Shown here in pieces: positions 61,398-64,000 of a stretch of 64,000 bases of DNA (positions within the stretch are counted from its first letter, which is position 1; each line of letters opens with the position of its first letter). Below the pieces are notes generated by a model that ran no database searches, had not been told where the DNA came from, and was given only the letters and a program-made list of their open reading frames with translations. The stretch spans positions 496,001 to 560,000 of the forward strand of contig CP018627.1 of NCBI GenBank assembly GCA_002021875.1, in the 5' to 3' direction. The stretch comes from Streptomyces hygroscopicus (lineage in GTDB: Bacteria; Actinomycetota; Actinomycetes; Streptomycetales; Streptomycetaceae). Both the position numbers and the translations under genes were made by a program.

Positions 61398-63365
61398 TCA
61401 TACGGCGGAGGAGAGTGCGTCGAGCAGGGCGGTGTTCGCACGCCGATCGCCGATGGTGATGCGGCAGGTGTCCGGGATCGCGCGCCCGGTGTCGGCGACG
61501 ACTATCCCCGCGTCCCGAAGCTGCTCCATGACGCGTTCGTGCTTGTGCAGTCTGACGAACAGGAAGTTGGTCTCCGAGGGGAACACCCGGTCCACCGCCG
61601 GGTGTTCGGCGAGCGCCGAGGCCATCCGGTCACGCTCGGCGCGGATGCGCTGAATGCCGTCGAGCACCGGCCGCGAGTTGGTCAGCCGATCCCGCACGGC
61701 GTGCTGGGAGGCATTGGTGAACCCGAAGGGCACCTGCACCCGCCGCAGCGCTTCGACGATGCCGGGCTGGGCCAGGGCGATTCCGCACCGCGCGGCGGCG
61801 AGGCCCCACGCCTTGGAGAGTGTCCTGAGCACGATGAGGTTGTCGTGTTCTTCGACCAGCCCGGCGTACGAGGGCTTCTCGCTGAACTCGACATAGGCTT
61901 CGTCGATCACCACCAGCCCGCGGCCCCCGACCAGCAGGTCGTGTACCTGCTCCGGATCGAGCCTGGTCCCCACGGGGTTGTTGGGATCGCACAGGATGGT
62001 CACCCGTGGATCGGCCGCGAGGATGCGCTCGGTGTCGAGCCGGGACAGGTCGTCACCGCACAGCGGCACTTCGACCACGGGCAGGCGCAGGAGGTGGGCG
62101 AAGTGGGCATAGAGCGGAAAGGTGGGCGGCGTGACGCAGACGCGCTCGCCGGGTGACGCCAGCGCCGCCAGGAGCAGCATGACGCCGTCGACCGCGCCGC
62201 TGGTGAAGAGCAGGTGATCCGCGCTCAGCGCATCGACCCCGTCGTGGCCGGGCAGCGTCGAGATCGTGGTGAGGTAGGTGTCGGCCAGCTCTGCCGTATC
62301 GAGGTGGGGATACTCGGCCGCGGCGCCCAGGAACGGACTGGTGTTGCTGGACAGGTCGATCGTGTCGAACCGCGGCACCTGGCGAAAACGGGCCGGGCCC
62401 GGGACCGGTACGCCCGTGACGGGGAGAGCCGCGAACTCCGACACCGCCTGCTCCGCTCCCTCGGCCGCCGGGGCCGCGAGGCCAGGGGCCCGCAGCCAGT
62501 GGTCGAGGGGGACGAACAGATCGGCTCCGAGCGGGCGCATGCGGTGGGCATCCCCCCGGCCGAGGTGGACCCACTCCAGGCCGGAGCGCCGGGCGTGGCG
62601 GTACAGCTCGTACAAGGTCGCGACGTGGAGGTTGTGCCGCGCGGCGGGATCGTCGTGGTCAATGGCCTGGGTGAGGTAGTAGAGCCCCCGGCCGTTGTGG
62701 GATGTGGTGATGAGTCCGGCCTGGACGACGGTCTTCTCGCTACGGCGCACGAGCATCTCCGTGCGGTCCGCCAATGAGCCGTGTGCGAGGGCGTCGAGGG
62801 CGTCGGCGTTGTACAGGTTGTCCTGACCGCCGTGGCGCTCCGTCCGGCGCCGGTGGAGTTCCACGAAGGCGTCTTTCGCCCAGGGGTTCCCGTCGAGCTC
62901 GGTCAGCGGGATCCGCTCCCAGGTGACGTCACAGGAGAGCGCGTGGTGGTGGCGGCGCAGATCGTGCAGTTGCCCGGCACCGACGCGGGCCCGCAGGACC
63001 TCGTCCACCTCACCGGGCAACCGGACGACACACTCGCTCTCGGTGGCGAGGGGCACGAGACCTGCCGCCCGCAGCGCGCCGGTGTCGTCACTGCGGCGCA
63101 CATTCGGCACGAGGATCTGGGCCACGTTCAGCTCATCGGCGCGGCGGGCCAGCTCATCGAGGGTGTGGGGGGCTGGGACGGGGCTGGTCGGGTGGTACGG
63201 GGACCCGCCGCCCACCAGGGTGGGGCGCTCGAGCACGGCGGGGTCCAGGGCGGCGAACGCGTCGGCGTCCCGGCCTAGTTGGGCCAGGGAGCACACCGGC
63301 TCGCGAGACCCGAGGGCAGCGGACAGCACCTGCTGAAGCGCGTCGATATCTGCGGACCTGCGCAT
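61398..63365 (-). CDS. GNAT-fold (FemAB/BioF2-like) and HisC-type aminotransferase fusion
   Basis: 655 residues. The N-terminal half (about 60-300) has the FemAB/BioF2-like GNAT layout: VGAGQLHDLRRHHHA, then GLYYLTQAIDHDD and SGLEWVHLGRGD; these transfer acyl or aminoacyl groups to amines. From about 315 on it is a histidinol-phosphate-type class I/II aminotransferase with CDPNNPVGT, VVIDEAYVEF and TLSKAWG, where K518 forms the PLP Schiff base. C-terminal NFLFVRL and RITIGD complete the fold. ATG 63365 with GGAG 7 bp before is chosen; a longer frame exists upstream. Coupled to the upstream epimerase and downstream cupin genes. Likely two successive steps in one protein. Confidence 0.85.
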   Translation of the reverse strand: MRRSADIDALQQVLSAALGSREPVCSLAQLGRDADAFAALDPAVLERPTLVGGGSPYHPTSPVPAPHTLDELARRADELNVAQILVPNVRRSDDTGALRAAGLVPLATESECVVRLPGEVDEVLRARVGAGQLHDLRRHHHALSCDVTWERIPLTELDGNPWAKDAFVELHRRRTERHGGQDNLYNADALDALAHGSLADRTEMLVRRSEKTVVQAGLITTSHNGRGLYYLTQAIDHDDPAARHNLHVATLYELYRHARRSGLEWVHLGRGDAHRMRPLGADLFVPLDHWLRAPGLAAPAAEGAEQAVSEFAALPVTGVPVPGPARFRQVPRFDTIDLSSNTSPFLGAAAEYPHLDTAELADTYLTTISTLPGHDGVDALSADHLLFTSGAVDGVMLLLAALASPGERVCVTPPTFPLYAHFAHLLRLPVVEVPLCGDDLSRLDTERILAADPRVTILCDPNNPVGTRLDPEQVHDLLVGGRGLVVIDEAYVEFSEKPSYAGLVEEHDNLIVLRTLSKAWGLAAARCGIALAQPGIVEALRRVQVPFGFTNASQHAVRDRLTNSRPVLDGIQRIRAERDRMASALAEHPAVDRVFPSETNFLFVRLHKHERVMEQLRDAGIVVADTGRAIPDTCRITIGDRRANTALLDALSSAV

Positions 63366-63387
63366 ACTCGTTCTCCACTCCTCTTCG

Positions 63388-64000
63388 TCACTGAGATGTC
63401 TCGGCTCCGTGCGCATCGATGTAGTCGTCGACGCGGTCGCGGTACTCCTCGAACAAGTCGGCCACGGTGCGGGCGATACCGGTCTTCCAGCCGACGGAGC
63501 AGTCCCCGATCAGGTCGCGGCGGACGCCGTGGTCGAAGGTGGCCGTTTCCCGGCTGTAGTCGCCGCGGTCCAGTTGGACCGGCACTCCGGTGAACGCGGA
63601 CATGTACTCCAGCAGATCGGTCATGCCGACCGCCTCGTCACCGCCCCAGTTCACGACCCGCGCGGGCGCCTGCGCCACGTCCCACAACAGCGGTACCTGA
63701 CGGACGACGTCATCGGTGTGCAGCAGGTCGCAGTAGTTCTGCCCCTCGCGGGGCACCGCGCAGGGCTGCCCCTTGCGCATCTGGTTGAAGAGGATCATGG
63801 GCACACCGCCGTGGCCGTACGGGCCGTAGGCGATGTTGAGGCGGGCTATCACGGTCGGCAGAGCGAGTGCTTCGGACAGACCGCGCGCCACTCCTTCGGC
63901 GGTGATCTTGGCGACGGGGTACGTCGGCAGCCACGGCGCCGCCCCGCCCAGCGGATCGCTCTCCCGGTACCGATGGGTCCGATCGGCTCGGTTGTAGACC
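63388..64000 (-). CDS. NAD-dependent epimerase/dehydratase-family protein (partial)
   Basis: 204 codons are present up to the end of the window; the gene continues beyond it, so its Rossmann N-terminus is not seen. The extended SDR pattern is clear: YPVAK with the catalytic Tyr and Lys, IARLNIAYGPYGHGG, then DLLHTDDVVRQ. Typical of sugar-nucleotide epimerases/dehydratases, which would provide a modified sugar or cyclitol for the cluster. First visible gene of the operon that continues with the GNAT-aminotransferase fusion, 22 bp downstream. Confidence 0.85.
   Translation of the reverse strand, partial: VYNRADRTHRYRESDPLGGAAPWLPTYPVAKITAEGVARGLSEALALPTVIARLNIAYGPYGHGGVPMILFNQMRKGQPCAVPREGQNYCDLLHTDDVVRQVPLLWDVAQAPARVVNWGGDEAVGMTDLLEYMSAFTGVPVQLDRGDYSRETATFDHGVRRDLIGDCSVGWKTGIARTVADLFEEYRDRVDDYIDAHGAETSQ

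Overview
The window looks like part of a Streptomyces (or close actinomycete) chromosome. G+C is high almost throughout, GTG starts are common, genes are packed with 4-bp stop/start overlaps, and the families are typical of that group (TioE-type MerR, MmyB-type XRE, pirin, formylglycine-generating enzyme, MshB/Mca-type PIG-L deacetylase). No rRNA, tRNA, CRISPR array or replication origin was recognised.

Layout. (1) 0-6.6 kb: the end of an aminotransferase-like gene, a strong terminator, then a tightly coupled six-gene operon: KamA-family radical SAM aminomutase, metallo-beta-lactamase-fold hydrolase, FAD/NAD(P)-binding protein, cupin, MFS transporter, VOC protein. The aminomutase lacks both aspartates that read the lysine side chain in true lysine 2,3-aminomutase, so this may be a beta-amino-acid pathway with another substrate. 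(2) 6.7-15 kb: a damaged area with an IS630 stump, a TetR/SDR deletion scar, MarR and FUSC fragments, a D-threonine-aldolase/D-serine-deaminase-type enzyme, half an indolepyruvate decarboxylase and a pirin. (3) 15.3-19.2 kb: an ABC exporter-like pair divergent from a 766-residue fusion of a CrtC/AttH lipocalin-like domain with a trans-isoprenyl diphosphate synthase. (4) 19.4-33 kb: an intact formylglycine-generating enzyme beside a sulfatase that lost its catalytic segment; then an eight-gene operon (tartrate/malate-type dehydrogenase, complete oligopeptide-type ABC importer, aldehyde dehydrogenase, SDR) divergent from an amidase and a frameshifted GntR/FCD regulator. A similar operator-like site (TGGYCNGRCCA) lies before the sulfatase-maturation gene and in the amidase/importer divergent promoter. 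(5) 33-43 kb: regulator/effector pairs (tandem-HTH MerR with erythromycin esterase; AraC with MBL hydrolase; XRE with alpha/beta hydrolase), a MoxR-VWA pair and a membrane M23 peptidase.

(6) 43-46 kb: remains of a phosphonate locus. A PhnF-like regulator is joined mid-gene to a PhnM-like hydrolase, followed by an intact inositol-monophosphatase-family gene and a PhnZ-type HD oxygenase. The scar sits where a C-P lyase core (phnG-L) normally lies. (7) 46-56 kb: small regulator/enzyme pairs with clear operators (four 13-bp TetR-type sites; two MarR-type palindromes), a probable DUF6247/RelE-type toxin-antitoxin pair, a candidate small RNA, then further scars (amidohydrolase tail; TetR/acyl-CoA dehydrogenase; enoyl-CoA hydratase/NCS1 permease). 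(8) 56-64 kb: the edge of a probable specialised-metabolite cluster with an ATP-grasp ligase behind a CRP-like palindrome, a methyltransferase, a TobZ/NodU-type carbamoyltransferase, and an opposing operon of NAD-dependent epimerase (cut by the window end), GNAT-aminotransferase fusion and cupin.

A striking general feature is the number of deletion scars joining the remains of neighbouring genes: about ten in 64 kb, next to intact and well-regulated genes. All family assignments are from reading motifs by eye; no database search was run.
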